A stretch of 64,000 bases of DNA from an uncultured Alphaproteobacteria bacterium (lineage in GTDB: Bacteria; Pseudomonadota; Alphaproteobacteria; HIMB59): assembly GCA_902613185.1 (NCBI GenBank), contig CACMGP010000001.1, forward strand, positions 1 to 64,000, read 5' to 3'. The first letter of the stretch is position 1. Every line of letters starts with the position of its first letter. A model generated the notes under the pieces. The model searched no databases and was not told where the DNA came from. It was given only the letters and a program-made list of their open reading frames with translations. Below are positions 52,055 to 60,558 of this stretch, piece after piece. The translations under genes and the position numbers were made by a program.

Positions 52055-52934
52055 ACTTAAAACATTTTATCACGTAGCTACAGCTGGTAGCATCTCTAGA
52101 GCTATGGATACTATTCACCTCAGTCAATCTGCTATTACTAGACAAATTCAATCTCTTGAGCATAGTTTAAAAACCAAACTATTTAAAAGACACACAAAAG
52201 GTATAACTCTAACAGAGCAAGGTTCTTATCTCTTTGAAGAAACTGAAAAAATATTTGCTGATTTAAATTCTATTGAAAAGAAGATAGTTGAATATAAGTC
52301 AGTTCCCACTGGTAACCTCTCCATTAATACTACAGTTGCTTTTGGATCGATGTGGCTTAGCCCAAGAATCAATGAATTTATTCATGAATACCCAGAAATT
52401 AATCTTAAACTAAACTATTCTGAGGATGAGCAAGATATGCTTCGCCAAGATTATGACATTGGTTTATGGATGAGAAAACCAAGACATTTAGATTTAGTTT
52501 CAAAGCACATAGCAACAATCAAATACCATATTTATGGATCAGCGAATTACATAAATGAAATGGGTATGCCTTTGAGAAGATCAGAGCTTAATAGCCATAG
52601 ATTAATTACATATGGAATAGGAAAACCATCCCCACTTTCTGACACCAATTGGATACTGAAAACTGGTGTTAAAAAAAACCAAAAAAATAGAAGACCTCAT
52701 ATTACAATCAATAATCTATATGGTTTATTAGTAGCTGTTGAAACTGGTGCAGGATTAGCTGCATTACCTGACTATATGGCTCAACATAAAGCCCATCTTG
52801 TTAAAGTATTACCAGATATTGAAGGACCAAGTTACGATGTTCATATGGTTTATCATGAAAATCTAAAAGGAAGTCTAAAATTAATATCTTTTAGAGATTT
52901 TCTTATGAATAAAATAAGCCAGTGGAGATTTTGA
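52041..52934 (+). CDS. LysR-family transcriptional regulator
   Basis: A 297-aa LysR-type regulator. The N-terminal helix-turn-helix reads T-F-Y-H-V-A-T-A-G-S-I-S-R-A...L-S-Q-S-A-I-T-R-Q-I-Q-S-L-E; a periplasmic-binding-like effector domain follows (residues 92-295). It overlaps the TolC-like gene by 14 bp and is followed 45 bp later by argD. The effector and targets are unknown; an autoregulated or argD-linked role is inference. Confidence 0.9.
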   Translation: MDWDRLKTFYHVATAGSISRAMDTIHLSQSAITRQIQSLEHSLKTKLFKRHTKGITLTEQGSYLFEETEKIFADLNSIEKKIVEYKSVPTGNLSINTTVAFGSMWLSPRINEFIHEYPEINLKLNYSEDEQDMLRQDYDIGLWMRKPRHLDLVSKHIATIKYHIYGSANYINEMGMPLRRSELNSHRLITYGIGKPSPLSDTNWILKTGVKKNQKNRRPHITINNLYGLLVAVETGAGLAALPDYMAQHKAHLVKVLPDIEGPSYDVHMVYHENLKGSLKLISFRDFLMNKISQWRF

Positions 52935-52979
52935 CTATCAAAATTTTCTTTTTTTATTAAAAATATACATAAAAAAAAC

Positions 52980-54134
52980 ATGAATAACTTATTAAAAACA
53001 TACAAATTTAGTAATTTTAGAGTGGTAAAGGGTAATGGATGTTATTTATACACCTCTGATAAAAGAAAATTATTAGATTTCTCAGCAGGGGTTGCTGTAA
53101 ATTCTCTTGGATATAATCATCCAGTAATTAAAAATAGCCTTAAAGCTCAACTTAAAACAGGAATTACTCATCTGTCAGGATCACAAATACATGAATTTAA
53201 AACTAAATTATCTAAGTTACTATCTGATAATTCCAATAAAGGGGATGTATTCTTTTCTAACTCTGGTGCCGAGAGTATTGAGGCTGCTCTAAAAATTGCG
53301 AGAAATTACGGTAGTAAAAATGGTAAGGATGAGATTATAGCAATGACCTCCTCTTTTCATGGGAGAACAATTGGGGCTTTATCCGTCGGTAGTAATAAAA
53401 AATATAAATCGAATATTGGTCCTGTTCCTGGGAAAGTAAAGTTTTGCAAGTTTAATGATGTCTCTCATCTCAAAAAATTAGTAAATAAAAAAACGGTAGC
53501 AATCATAATTGAATTTGTTCAGGGAGACGGAGGTATAAATATTTGCAGTAAGAATTTTGCAAAAGCTATAAAAGGAATATGTAAAAATAAGAAAATTTTG
53601 CTTATTGGGGATGAAATACAAGGTGGTATAGGTCGAACTGGTAAAATATTTGCTTACAAACATTACGGTGTCAATCCAGATATCATAACCTCTGCAAAAG
53701 GCCTAGGTTCAGGCATCCCCATAGGAGCTACTATAGTTAAAAAATATATATCCAAAATTATTTCTACTGGTTTTCATGGCTCAACTTTTGGAGGTGGTAT
53801 GCTTCAGACAAGAGTTTCATATAATGTTTTTAGAACCATAAATAATAAAAGTTTTTTAAATAAAGTACTGATTAATGGTAATTTATTATCTTCTCTAATA
53901 AAAAAAATGCACCTCTTACACAAAGATAAAATAGTTGATACAAGATGTTTAGGTCTTATGGCTGGTGTAGAGTTTAAGACTAATGAAATTGCTTCAAAAA
54001 TATATGAGAAGATTGCTAAAAATGGTCTTATTACTACTCTTATACAAGGAAATATAATCCGACTTACACCTCCATTAATTGTTTCTAAAAAAGAAATAAA
54101 TAAAGCTATAAATATTATTTCAGAGTCACTATAG
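52980..54134 (+). CDS. argD: Acetylornithine aminotransferase
   Basis: A 384-aa class III PLP aminotransferase. F-S-N-S-G-A-E-S-I-E-A-A-L-K, S-F-H-G-R-T-I-G-A-L, I-G-D-E-I-Q-G-G-I-G-R-T-G and the PLP-binding K240 in S-A-K-G-L-G-S-G-I-P-I-G-A are ArgD marks. It makes N-acetylornithine from the semialdehyde using Glu. The argC/argB genes lie about 2 kb away on the other strand. The identity as ArgD, not another omega-transaminase, is supported by short length and by R-L-T-P-P-L near the end. Confidence 0.88.
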   Translation: MNNLLKTYKFSNFRVVKGNGCYLYTSDKRKLLDFSAGVAVNSLGYNHPVIKNSLKAQLKTGITHLSGSQIHEFKTKLSKLLSDNSNKGDVFFSNSGAESIEAALKIARNYGSKNGKDEIIAMTSSFHGRTIGALSVGSNKKYKSNIGPVPGKVKFCKFNDVSHLKKLVNKKTVAIIIEFVQGDGGINICSKNFAKAIKGICKNKKILLIGDEIQGGIGRTGKIFAYKHYGVNPDIITSAKGLGSGIPIGATIVKKYISKIISTGFHGSTFGGGMLQTRVSYNVFRTINNKSFLNKVLINGNLLSSLIKKMHLLHKDKIVDTRCLGLMAGVEFKTNEIASKIYEKIAKNGLITTLIQGNIIRLTPPLIVSKKEINKAINIISESL

Positions 54135-54153
54135 GGAAATTAATTTATTGCAC

Positions 54154-54181
54154 ATAAGGGTGATTTTATGATCACCCTTAT
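54154..54181. terminator. Bidirectional terminator between argD and the DsrE gene
   Basis: ATAAGGGTGAT (54154-54164) and ATCACCCTTAT (54171-54181) form a perfect 11-bp stem with a 6-nt loop (TTTATG). Convergent genes end at 54134 and 54192, so the hairpin can serve both strands. T-rich runs follow on the + side. Confidence 0.85.
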
Positions 54182-54191
54182 ATTTATAATT

Positions 54192-54569
54192 TTATAGAGT
54201 GATTACTTGATCTGGAGGATTACCACCAAGTGCATTGTATAATTGAGGAAAACATCCTGCCACTACACCATCAACCAAACCCTTAGCTTTTACATCACCA
54301 CTTCCGCATTGTTCAAGTGTTCCTTCAGCTAAATTTCTTCTAACTGCACAGGCATCGCAAACCATTAATAACATATTTTTTTCAATTGCAATTTTCGATA
54401 GTTTTTCACCAATAGGATCAGCCTTTTTTAAACAAAATATGTTGTCATCAAAGAAAAACATTCCTGCAACATCAACACCGTGAGAATTTGTCTCCAATTG
54501 TGGTAAAATCATTGTTCCTAGTTGGAATGTGCTCGACATACTTGTTTTAAAAACATAAGCAATTTTCAT
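54192..54569 (-). CDS. DsrE-family sulfur-relay-like protein
   Basis: A 125-aa small protein of the DsrE/DsrF-like fold (residues 1-70 alternate beta and alpha). It has Cys46, C71-D-A-C74-A, C88 and C106 (A-G-C-F-P-Q-L-Y), so several candidate persulfide carriers. The pattern resembles the DsrE-related group that I recall as SaoD in sulfur-oxidoreductase-linked clusters; that name is from memory and unverified. It has a strong Shine-Dalgarno (AAGGAG, complement of 54575-54580) and stands as a single-gene unit behind a two-copy operator. Confidence 0.75.
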   Translation of the reverse strand: MKIAYVFKTSMSSTFQLGTMILPQLETNSHGVDVAGMFFFDDNIFCLKKADPIGEKLSKIAIEKNMLLMVCDACAVRRNLAEGTLEQCGSGDVKAKGLVDGVVAGCFPQLYNALGGNPPDQVITL

Positions 54570-54598
54570 AATATCTCCTTATTTTATATTTAAAATAA

Positions 54599-54650
54599 AT
54601 GTAATAATATTACATATATATGTAATAATATTACATAAATAAAAAGTCAA
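54599..54650 (-). promoter_or_regulatory. Promoter and tandem palindromic operators of the DsrE gene
   Basis: ATGTAATAATATTACAT, a perfect 17-bp palindrome around a central A, occurs twice (54599-54615 and 54620-54636) with an ATAT spacer. Centres are 21 bp apart, two helical turns, so two dimers could sit on the same face of the DNA. On the minus strand a -35 TTGACT (54650-54645) and a -10 TATTAC (54627-54622) are 17 bp apart, so the -10 box is inside the second palindrome. This is the layout of a repressor site; the length and A/T-type palindrome fit ArsR-type (SqrR/BigR) sulfide sensors, by inference. Confidence 0.75.
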
Positions 54651-54757
54651 GACTTGGTATTGAAAATTTTACCCATACCGTTTTCTGTCTCTGATACATT
54701 TGAAAGAGTAACTCATACTCAAATGATTAAAAGAGAGATTTAAAAAAACAGTTTAGA

Positions 54758-54763
54758 TATAAT
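54758..54763 (+). promoter_or_regulatory. Candidate -10 box for the lyase-like gene
   Basis: A consensus TATAAT hexamer lies 58 bp before the ATG of the polysaccharide-lyase-like gene; no good -35 is seen 16-18 bp upstream. A run of 11 T (54779-54789) lies between it and the start codon. Confidence 0.35.
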
Positions 54764-54821
54764 CAAAAATCATTGTAATTTTTTTTTTTAATAATAGGAT
54801 ATTTCAAAAAATATTAGTTTA

Positions 54822-56342
54822 ATGATTAAGCTATTCATTTTAATTTTATTTTTATTTCCAAAAATCTTATTAGGACTAACTATTGGCGATGATGGAAAAA
54901 TTTCTAGTTCCTCAGAAGAGTCAACATCTAATTTAACAAGTTCTAATAATGGTGATGTTTTCCTTTTAAAGAATGCAGGACTTTCAAATCAAGATACAAC
55001 TTTAAACATTCCAAGTGGCTCAGAACTTAATAAAAAAAAATTAAAAAATAGATACTCAATTTATAAAAATATAATGAAAAAGCTAGATTATAATATTTTA
55101 TCAGTCATAACTGATGATACTAGGTTTGGTGAAACAGCGCTTATTTTTAGATTGGGAAAAGATTGTATTGGTATAAAAGGAGATTGTGAAAGATTAGAAG
55201 GTGCTTATACTAGAGCAGAATTTTCTCCAATAGACTATTATGGTAGATTTAAAGATAATGTTTGGACGTCTTTCTCTATAAAAATAGTAAGTGAACCAGA
55301 AGAATGGTCTCCTGAATTTGTAGCTATTCAGCAATGGCACACAAGAAATGAATTTACGCCGCCAATGTTTATGTTTGGTGTTAGGAAGGAGTTTGGACTT
55401 GTTATGAGAAGTGAGGCTAGTATGGGTCTGCAAATTTTTAATGATAGCAACACTTATTGTATTGGTGATAGGTTTGGAGGTAAAAGTTATTGCCAAGTTA
55501 GAGACTTTGAACTTTTAGCTCTAGAATGGAATGAATTCAAAAAGGGTGAATGGATTGATGTAATTCAAAATATTAACTTCGATGACAATCCTGAGAAAGG
55601 ATATTTTAAAGTTTGGATTAATGGTAATTTAATAATTGATCATAGGGGTACTACAAACTGGACCAAACTCAAAGGTTTTAATACTAATGAAGATTTGGTT
55701 TGGGATTATAAATATGGGTTATATACAAAATCTAAGGGTCATGAAATGGCTGTCGCATATGATGAATTAAGTTTAGCGAGGTCTTGCGATAAGCTTAATA
55801 TTGAGAATTTAGGATATAATTGCAATGAGTTAACAAAACAAACAGCACCTAAAGCATTAGCTGTTGTTGATATAGAATGGGATTATTCAAACAATACAAA
55901 AGTTAGTATAGCTAATAATTCTCAAGTATTGATAGACAAATCAAAGTATAAATCAATCGCATCAAATGAAAATTTTGAAGATGGAGATTATGAATTAATG
56001 TGGCATTGGAAAATATATGATGATGATGGAAAACTTGAAGAAGATAAATATTTGGGATCAGATCAAGCCACTATTAAAAATGGATTACTCACTTTTACTA
56101 AATTAAATAAATCTTTTGAAATGGAAAATGATATACAAAGTAAAAATAGAGAAAAAATAAATTTCAAATTAGAAGATGGTTTGATTTTAATAAGTGCAAA
56201 CTTAGACCTAGCTTCAGATGGGCAAACTGAACCAATGGCTATTGTTGGCTCAACATCAAAGGATAAAGACGGAAATTATTATGCTGAAGGTGTTTGGGTT
56301 GATAATGAAAATATTGCAATAGTATTTAAAATGAAAAACTAA
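54822..56342 (+). CDS. Secreted polysaccharide lyase-like protein (heparin-lyase/jelly-roll type)
   Basis: A 506-aa exported protein with a signal peptide (residues 1-19) and a low-complexity Ser/Thr linker. Residues about 85-320 resemble the heparin-lyase-like family PF14099: Y-T-R-A-E-F-S at the first sheet, W-T-S-F-S-I-K-I, I-Q-Q-W-H with a likely catalytic-area His, then G-E-W-I-D-V-I-Q-N-I and K-V-W-I-N-G-N-L-I-I-D. Cys pairs suggest disulfides. The C-terminal 160 residues are a separate beta-rich, Asp-rich domain that I do not recognise. It would cut acidic polysaccharides outside the cell; the substrate is unknown. Confidence 0.7.
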   Translation: MIKLFILILFLFPKILLGLTIGDDGKISSSSEESTSNLTSSNNGDVFLLKNAGLSNQDTTLNIPSGSELNKKKLKNRYSIYKNIMKKLDYNILSVITDDTRFGETALIFRLGKDCIGIKGDCERLEGAYTRAEFSPIDYYGRFKDNVWTSFSIKIVSEPEEWSPEFVAIQQWHTRNEFTPPMFMFGVRKEFGLVMRSEASMGLQIFNDSNTYCIGDRFGGKSYCQVRDFELLALEWNEFKKGEWIDVIQNINFDDNPEKGYFKVWINGNLIIDHRGTTNWTKLKGFNTNEDLVWDYKYGLYTKSKGHEMAVAYDELSLARSCDKLNIENLGYNCNELTKQTAPKALAVVDIEWDYSNNTKVSIANNSQVLIDKSKYKSIASNENFEDGDYELMWHWKIYDDDGKLEEDKYLGSDQATIKNGLLTFTKLNKSFEMENDIQSKNREKINFKLEDGLILISANLDLASDGQTEPMAIVGSTSKDKDGNYYAEGVWVDNENIAIVFKMKN

Positions 56343-57190
56343 TATTCAAGTTCATTTTTTTGAAATACAGTACCTATACCCTCTTCAGTCTCAAGTTCAT
56401 TTAATAAGGCATTTTTAATTTCCCCACTAATAATGTGAATCTTTTGAACACCTTGATTTAAAGCTTTTAATGAACTTTCAACTTTGACAATCATACCATT
56501 AGATATAATTTTCTCATCAAAAAGCTTTTTTGCTACGTTTTCATCAACTGCAGAAATTCTTTTTCCTTCAGTATCCTTTATAAATGGAACGTCTGATATA
56601 AAAATAAGTTTACTTGCAGACAAATTAATTGCTAGTTCAGTAGCGATAGTATCTGCATTAACATTTAATACTTCAGAAGTATTTTTATCTAAAACTAAAC
56701 TTGGCATAATAATCATGTCATGTTCTTTAAGTAAGTTTTTAATTTGTAATGCATCTACAGATACAACGTCCCCTACTTGACCATAATCAATTTGATCGAC
56801 TACTTTTCTTTTCTTTGCCGCTATAAAGTCTTTTTTGGAAATAGGAATTGGAAAATTTCTAATATTATAACGCGAACTTAAACTAAAAATATCTATTAAA
56901 ATTTGGCCAGATATTTTTTTAGCAGCCTCTATATCTTTAGAAGAAGTTATTCTTCTGCCATTTATTTTTTTTGGTTCAATACCGTGAACATTGATCATAT
57001 AGTTATCCAGTTGTCGACCAAATCCAAAGACCAATACTACTTTTAATTTAGAAATGGAGTTTAATAACTTTTTAATGTCACTAATAACATTATCGATATT
57101 ATCTTGATTATCACAAATCTTACCACTTACTTTTATAACAAGAGTAGAATTTTGTAATATTGACTGATAAAAATTTTGATTTTTGATCAT
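56339..57190 (-). CDS. argB: Divergent N-acetylglutamate kinase (ArgB-like amino acid kinase)
   Basis: A 283-aa amino acid kinase. The Lys of the phosphate site is K20 (V-I-K-V-S-G-K), N-G-R-R-I-T holds the substrate Arg, L-N-V-N-A-D180 and G-M-I-V-K236-V complete the site. The Gly-rich loop, normally H-G-G-G, reads F55-G-F-G58, followed by R-Q-L-D; the Q-L-D part looks more like kinase domains of the fused NAGS-K class than like E. coli ArgB. It phosphorylates N-acetylglutamate in arginine synthesis, or an altered N-acyl substrate. It overlaps argC by 4 bp. Confidence 0.82.
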   Translation of the reverse strand: MIKNQNFYQSILQNSTLVIKVSGKICDNQDNIDNVISDIKKLLNSISKLKVVLVFGFGRQLDNYMINVHGIEPKKINGRRITSSKDIEAAKKISGQILIDIFSLSSRYNIRNFPIPISKKDFIAAKKRKVVDQIDYGQVGDVVSVDALQIKNLLKEHDMIIMPSLVLDKNTSEVLNVNADTIATELAINLSASKLIFISDVPFIKDTEGKRISAVDENVAKKLFDEKIISNGMIVKVESSLKALNQGVQKIHIISGEIKNALLNELETEEGIGTVFQKNELEY

Positions 57191-58179
57191 AGATATAGTG
57201 GGATCATTTGTTCCAATCCTAATTTTTGATCAAGATCAAAAATAATATTCATACACTCTACAGCATTACCTGAGGCACCTTTAACTAAATTATCTAAACA
57301 AGCCTCTACAACGAAGTGTCTATTATCTTTGAATGATAATGAAATATCACAATAGTTTGAACCTACTACATTAGAAAGCTTAGTATTATTTTGTATTCTA
57401 ATGAAGGGAGAGGATTTAAAACAATCAACTAAACTGGAATTTAAGGACTCATAAGTTGTATCTTCAATTGTTTCTATGTGACTTGTTAGATATATCCCTC
57501 TTGAAAAAGGACCTGATAGTGGAACAAATGAGAGAGATTCCTTTAAATTGGGAAAGGATTGATAAATTTCTCCTAAGTGTCGATGTGAATTTATGTTGTA
57601 TGAAAAAATATCTTTTGATCTTGTAGAATGATGATTTTTCATAGAAGGATTTTTACCACCACCACTTGATCCAGTAATGGCAGTAATAGATACTTCTTTA
57701 ATTATAGTTTGAAATGGTAATAAAGATAGTTGAGCCGTTAGTGCAAAGCAACCAGGATTGGATATGTTAGAAGACTTTTTTATGTCATCGATTGATTTTT
57801 CAATAAATCCGTATTGAAACTTACTTTGAATTTCAGCATCAAAATTTGTTTTGTAATATTTGTTATAATCCTCTTGATTAGAAATTCTAAAATCAGAACT
57901 TAGGTCTATGATTTTAACTTTTGATAATAATTCTTTGACATATTCATGGGCTGAACCATGAGGTAATGATAAAAAAACACAATCAAGATTTTTAAAATCA
58001 TCAAGATTAGATGTCTGTAAATCTTTCAAATTTAGTGACTGTAAATGTGGAAATTCCTCATCTATTTCCATTTCTCTTTGAAATATTTTTGATAATTTAA
58101 CTTCAGGATGCAAAGAGAGAATTCTAATTAGCTCGATACCTAAATAACCATTTGCTCCAATTATTCCTACTTTAATCAT
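57187..58179 (-). CDS. argC: N-acetyl-gamma-glutamyl-phosphate reductase
   Basis: A 330-aa NADPH-dependent reductase of the arginine pathway. The Rossmann start is G-I-I-G-A-N-G-Y-L-G; the catalytic Cys is C144 in N-P-G-C-F-A; the active-site His lies in S-H-R-H-L-G-E-I. The segment G-S-S-G-G-G-K-N-P..K-N-H-H-S-T-R differs from the E. coli form and is nearer to the H-x-H variants of Bacteroidetes-type enzymes, by eye. Together with the odd ArgB this suggests a co-adapted pair. It overlaps argB by 4 bp and the P-loop gene by 8 bp. Confidence 0.9.
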   Translation of the reverse strand: MIKVGIIGANGYLGIELIRILSLHPEVKLSKIFQREMEIDEEFPHLQSLNLKDLQTSNLDDFKNLDCVFLSLPHGSAHEYVKELLSKVKIIDLSSDFRISNQEDYNKYYKTNFDAEIQSKFQYGFIEKSIDDIKKSSNISNPGCFALTAQLSLLPFQTIIKEVSITAITGSSGGGKNPSMKNHHSTRSKDIFSYNINSHRHLGEIYQSFPNLKESLSFVPLSGPFSRGIYLTSHIETIEDTTYESLNSSLVDCFKSSPFIRIQNNTKLSNVVGSNYCDISLSFKDNRHFVVEACLDNLVKGASGNAVECMNIIFDLDQKLGLEQMIPLYL

Positions 58180-59218
58180 TGTTAATCCTATTAATTATCT
58201 TAGCGAAAACATTGACATGGTTAGTTGAATTATAAATATTTAAAAAATCTGAATTAGGTATAGAAAATTTATCAATTGATTGCTTATAAGCAGATACATT
58301 ATTAGTTACAGGGCCACTTATTATCAGTAATTTGCTGTCTAAATTATTTGATTTTAAATTTTCTATAATATTTACTGCTCCTGATACGTCATAAGCGCAA
58401 ATTACAATTACTTCAATTGACTCTGTAATATCAGTATTTTGAATTATTTCTTTAGTTCCATAATCGCCATGATAACCATCACCTAATTCCATTAGAATTA
58501 TCTCAGCGTCCTCAGACATATTGCTAATAATTGATGCTGAACAACTTTGTATGGTTTTTTTATCATTCATACAGGTACTCGGCAGACCGTAATCTACAAA
58601 ATCTGATGTTTTATAGGCACCATTATCCTCATAAGAATATAAGTCTTTTTGTGAAGCGGTACCTGCTAATTTACATGCATTAATTTTCTTAAAATAATTA
58701 CTTAGAGTTTTGATTATAAAGGATGTGACAGTAGTTTTACCAGAGTCAATACCTGTTCCGATGACTGCAATAGATGGTACTTTATTGTTAATTTTCATTT
58801 CTTTGATTTTTGAATAATCAACTAGATTCAATTGTTTGTTACTATTATCTACAATCGATCCGAGGACTTCACATTCTGTAGCTGGTCCCAGAAGAATATT
58901 AAAATCTTTACAATTACCAATAACACCTCCTAAATTTAAAATATGAATTTTGTCGTGTTTATTTAATTCAGTTGGAACAGAACCTGTCATTCCTGAGGAA
59001 GCAATTCTATTACCCAAGGCACCAACGATAATATCTCCCTCAGTTAATTCAGTAATTCTTCCAGAGACTAACTCCAATTTATTATAATTTGGATTGACTG
59101 AAATTACTTTAACAGCAATTAATTGACCTTGATTACAATCAATCTCATCTGAAAAGCTCAATTCATCAATATTATTGATGTTTTTGAGAACAGAACCTAT
59201 TTTTTTTGTGTTAATCAT
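58172..59218 (-). CDS. Unrecognised P-loop protein of the arginine operon
   Basis: A 348-aa two-part protein. Residues 20-130 are beta-rich, with G-R-I-T-E-L-T-E-G-D-I-I-V-G-A-L-G and I-H-I-L-N-L-G-G-V-I-G; residues 148-348 form a P-loop NTPase domain with Walker A G154-T-G-I-D-S-G-K-T162, a second motif A-C-K-L-A-G-T-A-S, and E244-L-G-D-G-Y-H-G as a possible Walker B/active-site loop. Size and layout recall DUF1611 proteins (one of which, DgcN, is reported as a D-glutamate N-acetyltransferase), but I cannot confirm membership. It is the first gene of the argC-argB unit and overlaps argC by 8 bp, so a function in the arginine pathway is likely. Confidence 0.7.
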   Translation of the reverse strand: MINTKKIGSVLKNINNIDELSFSDEIDCNQGQLIAVKVISVNPNYNKLELVSGRITELTEGDIIVGALGNRIASSGMTGSVPTELNKHDKIHILNLGGVIGNCKDFNILLGPATECEVLGSIVDNSNKQLNLVDYSKIKEMKINNKVPSIAVIGTGIDSGKTTVTSFIIKTLSNYFKKINACKLAGTASQKDLYSYEDNGAYKTSDFVDYGLPSTCMNDKKTIQSCSASIISNMSEDAEIILMELGDGYHGDYGTKEIIQNTDITESIEVIVICAYDVSGAVNIIENLKSNNLDSKLLIISGPVTNNVSAYKQSIDKFSIPNSDFLNIYNSTNHVNVFAKIINRINND

Positions 59219-59294
59219 CTTAAGGTTGGTTTTATATAATTATCAAGAATATAAGCAATATTTTATTTAATTTGAAATATGAGTAATTATTAAA

Positions 59295-60482
59295 CTAAAG
59301 GCTAAGATTACGTACATTTTTAGCTGCTTGTCGAATTCTTTGCTCGTTTTCAACAAGTCCTATGCGAACAAAACCTTCACCATATTCCCCAAAAGCAATA
59401 CCTGGAGAAACTGCTACATTAGCTTTAATCATTAAATCTTTTGCAAATTTTAAAGATCCTTTATTTTGGTACTTTTTAGGGATTGGTGCCCATGCAAACA
59501 TACTAGCTGAAGGACTGGGTATATCCCATCCAGACCTTGACATAGACTCTACTAAAACATCTCGTCTACTCTCGTAAGTTGCCCGAATGCTTGAGACACA
59601 GGTTTGAGGACCATTAAGTGCTGTTGCTGCTGCAACTTGTACTGGTGTATAAGCACCATAGTCTAAGTAAGATTTAATTTTTGTTAAGGCTTCAATTAGT
59701 TTTTTATTTCCAACTGCAAAACCTATTCTCCAACCAGCCATAGCATAAGTTTTTGACATAGAAGTAAATTCAACAGCAATTTCTTTAGCTCTATTTACTT
59801 GGAGAATTGACGGAGGTGGTTTCTTATCAAAATATATCTCTGCATAAGCAAGGTCTGATAAAACATAAACATTATACTTCAAGGCCATCTTAACTATTTC
59901 TTTATAAAAATGTAAATCAACTACTTGAGCTGTTGGATTAGATGGAAATGATACAATTAGAGCTACTGGAGATGGAGTGCTATTTCTTATAGATCGATCT
60001 AATCTTTCAAGATAAGTTTCTGGATCAAAAACTCCATCTTTCATTGTCTGTAAATGTCTTAATGATGCACCTGCAATAATAAATCCATAAGGGTGTATAG
60101 GGTATGAGGGGTTGGGAGAAATAATAATGTCTCCAGGTGTTGAAATTGCTTGAGCTAAGTTAGCTAAGCCCTCTTTTGAGCCCAAAGTTACTATAACTTC
60201 ACTATCAGGATTTAATTTTACACCAAATCTTTTCTGGTAATATTTTGCTTGAGCTTTTCTTAGTCCGGGTATTCCTTTACTTACAGAATATCTCCCAGTT
60301 CCAGGTTTATCAGTGACTTCTTTTAATTTATCTCTTATATGTTTAGGTGTTGGCATATCTGGATTTCCCATGCCAAAATCTATAATGTCTTTACCGTTTT
60401 TTCTAAGTTTTGCTTTAAGTTTATTTATCTCTCCAAATATATAGGGAGGTAAACGATCAATTCTGTTAAAATCATGCTTCAC
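59295..60482 (-). CDS. Class I aminotransferase, AlaC/LL-DAP aminotransferase-like
   Basis: A 395-aa fold-type I PLP enzyme. The start F-N-R-I-D-R-L-P-P-Y-I-F-G-E-I and D-F-G-M-G-N-P-D-M-P-T-P are typical of AlaC-type enzymes in Alphaproteobacteria; S-F-P-S-N-P-T-A-Q, S-D-L-A-Y-A-E and S-M-S-K-T-Y-A-M-A-G-W-R with the PLP Lys follow, and R-I-G-L-V-E near the end binds the substrate carboxylate. It moves amino groups between pyruvate/alanine and glutamate or related acids. It lies 76 bp upstream of the P-loop gene, same strand; it could be part of that transcript. Confidence 0.87.
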   Translation of the reverse strand: MKHDFNRIDRLPPYIFGEINKLKAKLRKNGKDIIDFGMGNPDMPTPKHIRDKLKEVTDKPGTGRYSVSKGIPGLRKAQAKYYQKRFGVKLNPDSEVIVTLGSKEGLANLAQAISTPGDIIISPNPSYPIHPYGFIIAGASLRHLQTMKDGVFDPETYLERLDRSIRNSTPSPVALIVSFPSNPTAQVVDLHFYKEIVKMALKYNVYVLSDLAYAEIYFDKKPPPSILQVNRAKEIAVEFTSMSKTYAMAGWRIGFAVGNKKLIEALTKIKSYLDYGAYTPVQVAAATALNGPQTCVSSIRATYESRRDVLVESMSRSGWDIPSPSASMFAWAPIPKKYQNKGSLKFAKDLMIKANVAVSPGIAFGEYGEGFVRIGLVENEQRIRQAAKNVRNLSL

Positions 60483-60558
60483 AATAATTAAAATAGATTT
60501 TTTTAAAAATATCTAAAGTATTAAATTGTTACAATTACCATTTATTTAAAAAATTTAA

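Noticed and set aside
55194-55496. Minus-strand ORF inside the lyase-like gene
   Set aside because: Opposite-strand shadow with low-complexity composition and no family features.
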